DNA of 51,218 nt from an uncultured Trueperaceae bacterium (GTDB lineage: Bacteria > Deinococcota > Deinococci > Deinococcales > Trueperaceae): assembly GCA_937907415.1 (NCBI GenBank), contig CALCHY010000143.1:1-51218 (forward strand), given 5' to 3'. A model generated the notes under the pieces. It saw only the letters and a program-made list of their open reading frames with translations, searched no databases and was not told where the DNA came from. Every line of letters begins with the position of its first letter. The stretch's first letter is position 1. Position numbers and translations under genes: made by a program. This document shows positions 25,581 to 34,365 of the stretch, in pieces.

Positions 25581-27090
25581 AGAGGTATTGGAGCTGTTGA
25601 TTTCCGACGCTCCGTTGGTGCTGGTGGAGGCGCCTGGAGGATGCGGAAAAACCTACCAAGGGGCGAAGTGCGCGGCTACTATAGCTGCCTCACTGGAGTC
25701 CGGAAGAGTACTAATACTCACGCACACGCACGCCGCATGTGCCGCCTTCGAAAAGGCGACCAAGGGCGCCCTTACCCGAGTGGACATCCGAACAATCGAT
25801 TCATTGGTGATACAGATTGCAACCATTTATCACCTAGCACTGGGGCTTCCTAAGAATCCAGCTGCATGGGTGCGGCAACAGCGTAACGTAGACGGCTACA
25901 AACTCCTTGCAACACGAGTTGCTTCGTTACTATCACGGAACCGTTTTATCAGTGAAGCGATGGTCGCTCACTATCCATACGTTCTAGCTGACGAACATCA
26001 GGATGCGAGCGCAGACCAGCACTCAGTAATCATGGCATTGGTTCAAGCAGGCGCAAAGGTCAGGGTTTTTGGGGATCCCATGCAGAGCATCTACTCGAGA
26101 ACCCCGTCAGACCGCTCCGAGAGCAGTGAGAGGTGGTCGACACTAAAGGCAGCCTCGTCATTCGCAAAACTGAATTATCCCTTCAGGTGGGACACCGGCA
26201 GCCCAGAATTAGGCAAATGGGTTCTTGACGCACGCGACGCCCTGAAAGCAGGGAGGCAAATCGACCTACGCGGCGACCTCCCACGTGGATTGACGATCCT
26301 ATTCGCAGACAACAAAGCCCGACACCCGCATGGTTACCAGCTGGAGGAAGAGGACCGAAGGGCGCTTGACAATCTTGTTGAAACTCGTGAAAGCCTCCTC
26401 ATACTTACTCCAACTAACGAAATGGTGGTAACCCTTGCCGCCTTCTGGAGACGCAGCATTCCGATATGGGAAGGTCACACTAGGCCAGCCCTGGACCTCC
26501 TCGCGACTGAGATTTCGGCCCACGAAGGGGACGCAAGCTTGATTGCGGACGCTGCTATCAACTTCATACAGGCGACCACCGTCGGGTTCGGCAACAGCAC
26601 ACATGGAAACCGATTACGAAAAGAAGTATCTGAAGGTTGCGCCCACAAGACAAGGGGGACTCCTGCTCTCTTACAGCAACTTGCGCGCATCATCGTGGAC
26701 ACTCCAAACCACCACGGCGTGGCAAGAATGTTGTCACGCCTCAAACAGCTACGGGAAGAGCGCACACCGGGTTTCGACCTAAAAGTGGATAACTTTCAGG
26801 AGTATCAGGAAGCCGTTCGATTGGCGGAATACGACGACGTTCAGGAAGGGCTCGCAGAAATAACTAGGCGCAGGACGTTCAGACGCCCTATGCCACGGGC
26901 CAAGTCAATCAGCACCATTCACAAGGCAAAGGGCCTCGAAACCGAGCACGTGCTGCTCATCCCCTGCGATGCCAGAATGACCGCCACAGAGTACTCGCGT
27001 TGCAGGTTATACGTATCGTTAAGCCGAGCAAAGACCTCTCTTACCCTCGTCGTTTCTAGGTCAAATCCATCACCCGTCTTTCAGCTGTAG
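25570..27090 (+). CDS. gajB: UvrD/PcrA-like SF1 helicase (Gabija GajB-like)
   Basis: The protein of about 506 residues has superfamily 1A helicase motifs: Walker A APGGCGKT at 21-28, motif Ia ILTHTHAA, Walker B LADEHQD near 140, motif III VFGDPMQSIYS, motif V STIHKAKGLE and motif VI YVSLSRA near 483. This is close to the 494-residue GajB, which partners GajA in Gabija. Its start was placed at the Met overlapping the nuclease gene by 11 bp; a Met 48 bp earlier (25522) is also possible and neither has a strong ribosome-binding site, so translation is probably coupled. GC content is low like the nuclease gene. The stop is followed by the serine recombinase region. Confidence 0.82.
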   Translation: MKPEEVLELLISDAPLVLVEAPGGCGKTYQGAKCAATIAASLESGRVLILTHTHAACAAFEKATKGALTRVDIRTIDSLVIQIATIYHLALGLPKNPAAWVRQQRNVDGYKLLATRVASLLSRNRFISEAMVAHYPYVLADEHQDASADQHSVIMALVQAGAKVRVFGDPMQSIYSRTPSDRSESSERWSTLKAASSFAKLNYPFRWDTGSPELGKWVLDARDALKAGRQIDLRGDLPRGLTILFADNKARHPHGYQLEEEDRRALDNLVETRESLLILTPTNEMVVTLAAFWRRSIPIWEGHTRPALDLLATEISAHEGDASLIADAAINFIQATTVGFGNSTHGNRLRKEVSEGCAHKTRGTPALLQQLARIIVDTPNHHGVARMLSRLKQLREERTPGFDLKVDNFQEYQEAVRLAEYDDVQEGLAEITRRRTFRRPMPRAKSISTIHKAKGLETEHVLLIPCDARMTATEYSRCRLYVSLSRAKTSLTLVVSRSNPSPVFQL

Positions 27091-27244
27091 TTTCAGTCTG
27101 CGACCTCTGAAAAGATCTGCTCGTCCGATAGGGGAACGCCCAACGGACACGCTGGCACGCGGGATCCCAAGACGATGCTTGCGGGCGGCCAGGCGTCTCA
27201 CATAGGTGGTCCGATAATATTCTCAGTGAAGGGACGTCATACGC

Positions 27245-27250
27245 TACACT
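27245..27250 (+). promoter_or_regulatory. -10 box TACACT of the recombinase gene, leaderless
   Basis: TACACT ends 7 nt before the ATG of the serine recombinase, which would put the transcription start at the start codon. No Shine-Dalgarno is present. GATAAT at about 27213 is an alternative -10. Confidence 0.45.
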
Positions 27251-27257
27251 TCTCACC

Positions 27258-27902
27258 ATGGCGCCCACCCTCATAGGCTACGCCCGCTGCTCCACCGACA
27301 AACAAGATCTCGCGGCCCAGAAACAAGCACTATTGTCCCTCGGGGTGGCGGCGGAGCGCATCTACACCGATCACGGCTTCACCGGCACCAACCGCGCCCG
27401 CCCCGGCCTCGACCAAGCGCTCGCCGCCGTGCGCAAGGGCGACACGCTAGTGGTGCCCAAGCTCGACCGCCTCGCACGCTCGGTGCCCGACGCGCGCGCC
27501 ATCGGCGACGGACTCGCCCAGCGCGGCGTGAAGCTTCAGATCGGCGCCAGTGTCCACGACCCCAACGACCCCATGGGAAAGCTGTTCTTCAACATCCTCG
27601 CCACCTTCGCCGAGTTCGAAGCTGACCTCATCCGCCTGCGCACCCGCGAGGGCATGGCCGTCGCGCGCGCCAAGGGCAAGCTCAAGGGCCGCAAGCCCAA
27701 GCTGTCGGCGCGCCAGCAGCAAGAGCTCAGGCGCATGTACGACACCGGCGACTACTCCGTCAGCGACCTGGCGGAGCTGTTCGCCATCTCGCGACCGACC
27801 GTCTACCGCACGCTCGAACGACAAGCCGGCGCAACCGCCATCGCCGCTCAAGGCAATGCTGAGCAACGCCTCGCGTCCGCCCCGGTTTCGGCCGACCGCT
27901 GA
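27258..27902 (+). CDS. Serine recombinase of the resolvase/invertase family
   Basis: The 214-residue protein is a small serine recombinase. The nucleophile is Ser12 in YARCSTDKQ, and the catalytic KLDRLARS (Asp70, Arg73) and EFEADLIRLRTREG (about 120-135) are intact. A long helix leads to a C-terminal HTH_7 domain (DYSVSDLAELFAISRPTVYR, about 170-190). It would resolve cointegrates or invert DNA. A partial, frameshifted copy of its last 90 codons lies at 29309, with the Mrr-like gene between the two, so recombination between copies could mobilise or delete that gene. High GC contrasts with the Gabija pair upstream. Confidence 0.93.
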   Translation: MAPTLIGYARCSTDKQDLAAQKQALLSLGVAAERIYTDHGFTGTNRARPGLDQALAAVRKGDTLVVPKLDRLARSVPDARAIGDGLAQRGVKLQIGASVHDPNDPMGKLFFNILATFAEFEADLIRLRTREGMAVARAKGKLKGRKPKLSARQQQELRRMYDTGDYSVSDLAELFAISRPTVYRTLERQAGATAIAAQGNAEQRLASAPVSADR

Positions 27903-28092
27903 GGTCGGGGCCGAAGCGCGAAGACGAGTGAACACGAAGAGTCACTGACTACGGGGCTATTTCCTCTGCCGCATCCAGGTACTTGCTGGTTCGGTCCTGC
28001 TGACGCCGGTATCTACCACCTATGGCTTTGCCCAACTCCGCTCGGATGACAGTTTAGCTGAGCCAGAGTCAGGCCTAGAATCCGCGCCGGAG

Positions 28093-29232
28093 CTAGCTCC
28101 GGTTGGATTGCTCCTTGATACTGCGCCACATGCGCTCGCCTGCCGCCGCGTCAAGCTCTGCCTGGCGCTCCGCTCGCTCCCTCGCCTCGAGAATCGAAGC
28201 CGTTCGCGCGGCGCGCACCCGCTCAGCGGCTTGCGCCGCCTCATCTGCTCGGACTGCCTCAGCAGCCCGCGTATTCTCTTGCTCCCGCTTTACCGCCCCA
28301 GCCGCTTCAGCCTTAGCCCTGGCCCTTGCGGCGCGCGCTTCGCGCGCCTGGAAATCTTCTCGCGCTTGCTGCGCCTCTCTAGCGCGAGCAGCCTCCGCCA
28401 CGCTGCGGCTATGCGAATCCGCCCGCGCCCTCAGCTGGCTGGCCGTCACGAGATTCACCCCCAGCTTTCGGGCCGACTCTTTCGCCTGCGCCGTGAAACC
28501 GCTCGTTGACACTACCCACGCCTCATCGGCGCCGTACTCGGCCTTACCCGTAAAGGCCTCCTGTACTGCGCGGCGCCCAGCCGGCGACTTCAGGTTCTTG
28601 GCCTGAACTACCAGCTTGCGGCGGGCGCCACCCGAGACCACGGTGGCCACCACGTCCACGCCCGAGTCGGCGCCTTTGCCGGTGACCGTAGCAGCCCAGC
28701 CCATCTCCCTTAGGAGGGCCGCCACGAACATCTCAAACGCACGACCATCCCCAGGTGCATAACTGGGCCGAGCTGGCGGCACATACACATACGCCGCCTG
28801 CGGCTCCTGATATTGATCTGCCACGTGAGACCGGTACGTGGCGTGCTCCCGCCCCCAAACGCCGCGCGCCGCGGATGACACGGGTTCGGCGGCGGGCCGA
28901 TCCCACTCTCGGCGCGCGTGCTCCCCAAGCCCGAGTCCCAGCAAGCACCCGACCCCTACGGACGATGCCAACGCGTGACTGATCAGCGACAGCACGCCCA
29001 CCAGCAGCAACCCACCCCCCAGCAACCGGTAGCGTGAGATGCGATGCGCTTCGAGATCTGGCTCACCCCGCGGCGCGATACCCAACCGCAGGTAGTACTT
29101 CCGACCGAGCACGGCGCTCCCCCAAAACAGCGCAAGCCATCCTAGCGTCGCACGGAAGCCCGCAGCCACCTGCTCACCGTCCGGCAGCGACAACAAAAAT
29201 AAGCCCACCAGGATCGGTATCAGAACGAACAT
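28093..29232 (-). CDS. Membrane-anchored Mrr-type restriction endonuclease
   Basis: The 379-residue protein starts with hydrophobic segments (about 1-17, 25-45, 65-105) that can cross the membrane three or four times. An Mrr_cat nuclease domain follows (about 160-265): FEMFVAALLREMGW, then the catalytic SGVDVVAT and LVVQAKN of the PD-(D/E)XK type, with Glu replaced by Gln as in many Mrr proteins. The C-terminal 110 residues are a charged, Ala/Arg/Glu-rich coiled coil. Such proteins are thought to cut modified or foreign DNA on entry. The internal Met was chosen because GGGGAGGGG precedes it; the Met five codons earlier overlaps that site. It faces the recombinase gene and is flanked by the recombinase and its partial copy. 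Confidence 0.85.
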   Translation of the reverse strand: MFVLIPILVGLFLLSLPDGEQVAAGFRATLGWLALFWGSAVLGRKYYLRLGIAPRGEPDLEAHRISRYRLLGGGLLLVGVLSLISHALASSVGVGCLLGLGLGEHARREWDRPAAEPVSSAARGVWGREHATYRSHVADQYQEPQAAYVYVPPARPSYAPGDGRAFEMFVAALLREMGWAATVTGKGADSGVDVVATVVSGGARRKLVVQAKNLKSPAGRRAVQEAFTGKAEYGADEAWVVSTSGFTAQAKESARKLGVNLVTASQLRARADSHSRSVAEAARAREAQQAREDFQAREARAARARAKAEAAGAVKREQENTRAAEAVRADEAAQAAERVRAARTASILEARERAERQAELDAAAGERMWRSIKEQSNRS

Positions 29233-29266
29233 CGGCCCCTCCCCCATCTATGCCTTTGGTGCATGC

Positions 29267-29272
29267 AGTATA
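29267..29272 (-). promoter_or_regulatory. -10 box TATACT of the Mrr-like gene
   Basis: On the minus strand TATACT lies 34 bp before the chosen start codon. It is identical to the box of the toxin-antitoxin pair at 22474. No -35 element is evident. Confidence 0.4.
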
Positions 29273-29308
29273 GGAGCAAGGGCTGGTCCTCGACTCCGCA
29301 CACCATCC

Positions 29309-29643
29309 AGGGCCAGAAGCCGACCTCATCCGCATGCGCACCCGCGAAGGCATGGCCATCGCCCGCGCCAAAGGCAAACTCAAGGGCCGCCAAGCCCAAG
29401 CTCTCTACCCGCCAGCAACAGGAGCTCCGGCGCATGTACGACACCGGCGACTACTCGGTCAGCGACCTCGCGGAGCTATTCACCCTCTCCCGACCAACCG
29501 TCTACCGCACCCTCAAACGCCAACCGGGAGAAGCCACCCCTCCCCTCAAGAGGGCGCCACGTAGCGCGGGTAAACTGCACCAAAGAGCGACCACCGTTTC
29601 ACAATGCAACCTATCCGCCGCACCAAGGAACCGAATCGCCTAA
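29309..29643 (+). pseudogene. Truncated, frameshifted copy of the serine recombinase
   Basis: From EADLIRMRTREGMAIARA onwards the DNA is nearly identical to codons 121-200 of the recombinase at 27258. The catalytic N-terminal domain is missing. An extra C at about 29391 (in GGGCCGCC) shifts the frame, so KGR continues as QAQALY instead of KPKLSTRQQQ; the correct reading resumes in the next frame through DYSVSDLAELFTLSRPTV. The C-terminal tail has diverged. It cannot be functional as a recombinase. Confidence 0.88.
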
Positions 29644-29661
29644 TACCAGACCGGGGGAGTG

Positions 29662-30627
29662 ATGCAACGAACTTCATCTACCAGCCAACGCAGCAAGGCT
29701 GAGCCACGAACTACGGCTTGGACAAAGGAAGGGGGTCACGATCCTCCCGCACAGCCATGGAAGACCAAACTCTGGCGAGAGGTTCGAGGTTACGCAGAGG
29801 CGCTAATCATCGCCTACCTTGTCGTTACCTTCATATTCACGACCGTTGGCGTTTCCGGCACCTCCATGGAACCGAACCTCAACGGCGGAAGTCAAGGCGA
29901 CAATTTGATCCAATCGCTTCTGAAAGGCGACCGCGTACTCATTCCCAAATACGAAACCTGGCTCAAGCGCATGGGGCTGCTAGGCCCCTACCAACACGGC
30001 GAAATCATAGTGCTCCGAGAGCCGAACAACGCCCCCTCCGCACTCATAACCGGCAAACGCAACTTCTACATCAAGCGAATCATCGGCGTTCCCGGCGACC
30101 GCATACGCATCGAAGGCGGACGCGTCCACATCAACGGCATCCCACTAGACCAAACCTTTATCACCGACGCCGGAACAATCGAAATAGCCCCAATCGACTT
30201 CCCAAAAGTCGTCATCGAGAACGGCGACGCCACGGCGCTAGTAATCAACTTCAGACCAACACCGGCAGGCATCGCCACCCCGGCCCTACCCCTCGAGCAC
30301 GAGACCCAACCGCAAATCCCGTTCACCGACCCACGCATTCAGCTCTACTACGGAACTGTAATAGATGGCCTAGACGCACCCCAAAGCTGCACAGAACACG
30401 CGCCCACGGTGGTGGACTACCTAGTGCCCGAAGGGGAGTACTTCGTGATGGGCGACAACCGCAGCCGCTACGGCAGCGAAGACTCCCGCTACTTCGGCTC
30501 AATCCCATCCCTATCCATCGCCGGCCGCGCCACCGCCGTCATATGGCCACCAGCAAGAAACGGAAGAATCAACCTCCGCACCCTCAACATCCCAGAAACC
30601 TTCAAAACACTAAATCAGGCACAATAG
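29662..30627 (+). CDS. lepB: Signal peptidase I (S26 family)
   Basis: The 321-residue protein removes signal peptides from secreted proteins. One membrane anchor (about 44-64, AEALIIAYLVVTFIFTTVGV) precedes the catalytic Ser68 in GTSMEP; the general-base Lys is near 137 in YIKRIIGVPGD, and box E reads MGDNRSRYGSEDSRYFG. An insertion of about 80 residues separates boxes D and E, as in several non-proteobacterial enzymes. GTG (29659) and ATG (29662) are adjacent, with GGGGGA just before, so the exact start is uncertain. It lies inside the mobile island next to the recombinase remnant and is probably an extra copy rather than the housekeeping enzyme. Confidence 0.92.
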   Translation: MQRTSSTSQRSKAEPRTTAWTKEGGHDPPAQPWKTKLWREVRGYAEALIIAYLVVTFIFTTVGVSGTSMEPNLNGGSQGDNLIQSLLKGDRVLIPKYETWLKRMGLLGPYQHGEIIVLREPNNAPSALITGKRNFYIKRIIGVPGDRIRIEGGRVHINGIPLDQTFITDAGTIEIAPIDFPKVVIENGDATALVINFRPTPAGIATPALPLEHETQPQIPFTDPRIQLYYGTVIDGLDAPQSCTEHAPTVVDYLVPEGEYFVMGDNRSRYGSEDSRYFGSIPSLSIAGRATAVIWPPARNGRINLRTLNIPETFKTLNQAQ

Positions 30628-31119
30628 TAAACCCAACCGTAAGCGTCACCACCTGTGCAGGCGCCTCACCCCCTCCCTCGCCGGCCCGCTGATGAGCCTA
30701 GCCAACCACCTAATCCTCGGGAGAAACTCCAGCTCGCGTCTCAACAGCCTGGCGCTTCTCGACTGCCTCCTAAGCGCTCGCCTTCAACGTTACGGACCAG
30801 GGATTCCTCGCCATCAACCAACCCATCCTCGCGAAAAGCAATCCAGCATTCCGAGGGGGTCACCCAAACTGGATAATCCGCGTAAAACATACTGGCACTA
30901 GGCTTCTCTGCATACGAGCCAGCACACCGTCTCCGCACCACACAACAACCGCACCAGCCTGAGTCTTGATCGGAACAAGTCGACTCAGGCACACCCGCCG
31001 AGCGTCAAGTGTCGCACAAACGACCATTTTTGGAACCGCACTTCGAAGGTAGCTAGTAGTAAGAGCCGGGTGACCTGAGCCTAGCGCACGCTCGCTGGGA
31101 CACCTCCGATATCTTGCGC
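30628..31119. other. 490-bp gap after the signal peptidase gene
   Basis: No confident gene. A 69-codon open frame from 30692 has no recognisable features. Nothing resembling a tRNA or terminator for the signal peptidase gene was found. Confidence 0.3.
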
Positions 31120-31158
31120 GCCGTCCTTGCCGCTACACCCCGCAGCAGCAAGGACGGC
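31120..31158 (-). terminator. Hairpin at the end of the catabolic operon
   Basis: GCCGTCCTTGC and GCAAGGACGGC are perfect 11-bp arms with a 17-nt loop that can extend the stem (GCT/AGC). It lies 35 bp beyond the stop codon of the aldehyde dehydrogenase, the last gene of the operon. No clear U-run follows on the minus strand. Confidence 0.5.
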
Positions 31159-31193
31159 CAGCACTGTTCCACATCGAGGCACAACGTGTCCGC

Positions 31194-32756
31194 TCAGTCG
31201 CGCAGCGCCTCGGGCAGAAGTTCCTGGGGGAAGTCCTGGTAGGCGACTAGGCGCGTATAGCGTTCGATGGCGTGGGTGCCGACGGAGGTGCCGCGGCCGT
31301 CGGAGGTGGCGGGGAAGGGGCCGCCGTGGACCATGGCGGAGCCGACCTCGACACCGGTGGGGAAGCCGCCGAAGAGCACGCGGCCGGCGCGGTCGGCGAG
31401 GGCGGCGGCTAGAGGCCGCTGCGCGCCCAGCTCGTCGTCCTCGGCATGTATTGTGGCGGTCAGCTGACCCTCCATAGCACGAGCGAAGGCGAGCAGCCTA
31501 CCTGGCTCATCGTAGCGGACGATTAGAGCGCTGGGGCCAAAGACCTCGCTCAGCAGCTCGGGGTTCGCGAGGGCGTCCTCGAGGTCGACCTCCCAGAGGG
31601 CGGCGGCGGCGGCGCCCTCGGCCTGCGCGCCGCGGGCGAGGGGGCGGCCGCCCGCCGCGCGCAGCGCGGCGAGGTCGCGGCCGTAGCCCTCGTAGACTCG
31701 GGCGTTGAGCATCGTGCCGGGCGGCGTCGCCTCAACGCGGCGGGCCAGAGCGCGCACGAGCGCCCCGCCGTCTTCGCCCTGCGGCACGAGCACGACGCCG
31801 GGGTTCGTGCAGAACTGGCCGACGCCGAGGGTGAGCGAGCGGTGGAGGCCCTCGGCGAGTGCCTCGCCGCGTGCTCGCGCGGCGCCGGGGGTAACGAAAA
31901 CGGGGTTGACGCTGCCCATCTCGGCGTAGACGGGAATCGGCTCGGGCCGCGCGGCGGCGACCTTCATGAGCGCCTCGCCGCCTGCGCGCGAGCCTGTGAA
32001 GCCGACGGCGCGAACCTGGGGGGCCTCGACGAGCTTCACGCCCACCTCGTGCCCGTCGTCGAAGAGGAGGGAGAAGACGCCTTCGGGCAGCTCCATCGCG
32101 CGCGCGACCTCGGCGATGGTGGCGCCCACGAGCTCGGAGGTGCCGGGGTGGCCGGGATGCGCCTTGACGACGACGGGACAGCCAGCAGCGAGCGCGGCGG
32201 CAGTGTCGCCGCCCGCGACAGAGAAGGCTAGGGGGAAGTTGCTGGCGCCAAAGACGGCGACGGGGCCAATCGCACGGCGCATGGAGCGCACGTCGGGCTT
32301 TGGCGCGAGCGTACGCTCCGGGTCGCCGCGGTCGATGCGCGGCTCGCGCCACACCTCGTCGCGGACCAGGTCGGCGAACATGCGCAGTTGGTTCGTGGTG
32401 CGCGCGGTCTCGCCCTGCAGGCGGCCCTCGGGCAGTGCCGTCTCACAGCTCGCGCGCGCAACGAGGGCATCGCGTCGCGCGTCGAGGGCATCGGCGATGC
32501 GTTCGAGGAACTCCGCCCGCGTCTCTCCGGACAGCTCGGCGTACGGCTCGAACGCCTCGGCGGCGAGGCGTGCAGCCCGCGCCACCTCGCCGCCGGTGGC
32601 GGTGTAGAAGGCGGGTTCGATCGCCCCGCCCGTGCGTGGGTCAACGGCGCGGAAGGTGCTGGGGGAGCTGTCGGGATCGCGCATCAAGTCGTTGCGGATG
32701 GCCGTGCCGATGATGGGCCGGCCGGTGATAGATTCGTCGTGAGTGGCAGTGTCCAC
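31194..32756 (-). CDS. Aldehyde dehydrogenase, 2-oxoglutarate-semialdehyde (2,5-dioxovalerate) type
   Basis: The 520-residue enzyme oxidises an aldehyde with NAD(P)+. Key residues are Asn173 (GASNFP), the cofactor Lys198 (VVKAHPGHPGTS), the general base Glu279 (YAEMGSVNP) and the nucleophile Cys316 (GVGQFCTNPG). The pattern SNFPLAFSV with AEMGSVNP-F matches alpha-ketoglutarate-semialdehyde dehydrogenases, which finish the breakdown of pentoses, hexarates or hydroxyproline to 2-oxoglutarate. It starts with GTG preceded by AGAGGAG. It is the last gene of the GntR operon, 160 bp after the amidase, the widest gap in the operon, so an extra promoter is possible. GC is especially high. Confidence 0.88.
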   Translation of the reverse strand: MDTATHDESITGRPIIGTAIRNDLMRDPDSSPSTFRAVDPRTGGAIEPAFYTATGGEVARAARLAAEAFEPYAELSGETRAEFLERIADALDARRDALVARASCETALPEGRLQGETARTTNQLRMFADLVRDEVWREPRIDRGDPERTLAPKPDVRSMRRAIGPVAVFGASNFPLAFSVAGGDTAAALAAGCPVVVKAHPGHPGTSELVGATIAEVARAMELPEGVFSLLFDDGHEVGVKLVEAPQVRAVGFTGSRAGGEALMKVAAARPEPIPVYAEMGSVNPVFVTPGAARARGEALAEGLHRSLTLGVGQFCTNPGVVLVPQGEDGGALVRALARRVEATPPGTMLNARVYEGYGRDLAALRAAGGRPLARGAQAEGAAAAALWEVDLEDALANPELLSEVFGPSALIVRYDEPGRLLAFARAMEGQLTATIHAEDDELGAQRPLAAALADRAGRVLFGGFPTGVEVGSAMVHGGPFPATSDGRGTSVGTHAIERYTRLVAYQDFPQELLPEALRD

Positions 32757-32916
32757 GTGCGTCTCCTCTCAGGAGAAATGCGGGGCCCATCCAGCTTTCA
32801 GCGGCTGGGAACTTCGGTGGCCACGAGGCCGAGTGGGTCCGCACCGGTTATAGGTGGTGCTTGAGCGGCAGGCAACCTTCAAACGCCCAGATGGTCGTGG
32901 ACCAGAATGGCCTTCA

Positions 32917-34365
32917 TCAGACATCGTTGAGGGACTGTTCGATGATCGAGGGCTGCCTGTCCCATGGCCGCACCTGCTCGTAAGCTCGGGCTGCTCGCAG
33001 CACCGCCGCGTCCTCGAAGCGGCGGCCGACAATCTGCAGGCCTACCGGCAACCCTTCGGACGTTTGTCCGGCGGGAACGCTGACCGCTGGTTGGCCGGAG
33101 AGGTTGAAGGGATGGGTGAAGGGAATCCAGGCGTTCGCTTCTACCTCGATACCGGCTATCCGCTCTGGCCCGAGCAGACCATGGCCGAAGGCGGCAACAG
33201 CGAGCGTTGGTGTGAGGAACAGATCATAACGACGGAAGAAGGTGGCGAGAAGGTTCGTGACTCGCTGGCGTTCGCGCTTCGCGTCCGTGAAGTCCTCGGC
33301 AGTCCAAGGACGTTGCGCAAGATCGATGACACTTGCACTCATTTCTTCGCCCCGCTCCTCAACGAGTTGGCGAAGGCCAGATAGGTCCGCCTCGCTGGCG
33401 ACGAGATACCAGAAGTCATCTTGTGTGTAGGTGAAGGGTGGGTGCGCCTCCTCGATTTCGCAATCTAGCTCACCGGCGAAGGCGTCCATTGCCTCTCGCA
33501 CCAGATCGCGCACCTCCGGCTCCACACGCGCCCATCCCCAATCGAGCGTGTACGCAACCCGTTGCGGGGGACGCCAGGCGTCCAGGTCGTACGGGTCGTA
33601 GGTGAAACCTACCCGTGTGGAGTGTCGGTCGCGCGAATCGTGGCCTGCGATGATTTCGAGGCAAGCTGCTAGATCGTGGACGTCACGGGCCATGGGGCCA
33701 ACATGATCCAATGTCTCCCAACTGCTTCCGCCCGGTAGCAAAGGGTCCCGCGCAGAGGGGTACACGGGCACCAGCCCGAAGGTGGGTTTGTGGGCCACGA
33801 TGCCGCAGAGGCTGGCTGGGATACGCAGAGAACCGCCCCCGTCGCTACCAAGCGACAAAGCTCCCATGCCGGTGGCCACGGCGGCGGCCGAGCCGCCGCT
33901 GCTCCCACCAGTGGTGCGTTCGGGGTTCCACGGGTTGCGCGAAGCGCCAAATAGCGGGCTATCGCAGACGGCCTGATAGCCGAACTCGGGCGTGTTCGTC
34001 TTCCCCAACAGGATGGCGCCAGCTCCAAGCAGACGCTCGACCGCCACATCGTCCTCGTCGGGGATCAGAGAGGCGTACACGCGCGAGCCGTAGGTTGTGC
34101 GGACGCCGGCGGTAGAAATGAGGTCTTTGACGGTAACGGGAACGCCGTGCAGTGGCCCCACCGCTTCCCCGCGGTCCAGCCTTGCCTGTGCCTGTCGCGC
34201 CGCGGCCCGTGCCGCATCGAAGGTGGGGGTGCAGACGGCGTTCAGGACGTCGTTCAGGTGCTCGATGCGCCCGATCGCGGCGTCGACTAGTTCGGTCACA
34301 GCAACCTTGCCCTCGCGCACGAGTCGGGCCTGCTCCAAAGCACTTGCATTCAACAGTTCGCTCAT
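32917..34365 (-). CDS. Amidase-signature hydrolase
   Basis: The 482-residue enzyme hydrolyses a carboxamide to acid and ammonia. The amidase-signature triad is complete: Lys80 (VTVKDL), cis-Ser155 (GGSSGG) and nucleophile Ser179 (GSDGGGS). Length is typical of GatA-like and small-molecule amidases; the absence of gatB/gatC nearby argues against a tRNA amidotransferase. It overlaps the epimerase gene by 4 bp (ATGA). In this operon it probably removes an amide from the imported compound or an intermediate. Confidence 0.92.
   Translation of the reverse strand: MSELLNASALEQARLVREGKVAVTELVDAAIGRIEHLNDVLNAVCTPTFDAARAAARQAQARLDRGEAVGPLHGVPVTVKDLISTAGVRTTYGSRVYASLIPDEDDVAVERLLGAGAILLGKTNTPEFGYQAVCDSPLFGASRNPWNPERTTGGSSGGSAAAVATGMGALSLGSDGGGSLRIPASLCGIVAHKPTFGLVPVYPSARDPLLPGGSSWETLDHVGPMARDVHDLAACLEIIAGHDSRDRHSTRVGFTYDPYDLDAWRPPQRVAYTLDWGWARVEPEVRDLVREAMDAFAGELDCEIEEAHPPFTYTQDDFWYLVASEADLSGLRQLVEERGEEMSASVIDLAQRPWTAEDFTDAKRERQRVTNLLATFFRRYDLFLTPTLAVAAFGHGLLGPERIAGIEVEANAWIPFTHPFNLSGQPAVSVPAGQTSEGLPVGLQIVGRRFEDAAVLRAARAYEQVRPWDRQPSIIEQSLNDV

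Noticed and set aside
29718..30692. 324-codon frame overlapping the signal peptidase gene
   Set aside because: Extremely Arg/His/Pro-rich, while the overlapping frame contains all signal peptidase catalytic boxes.
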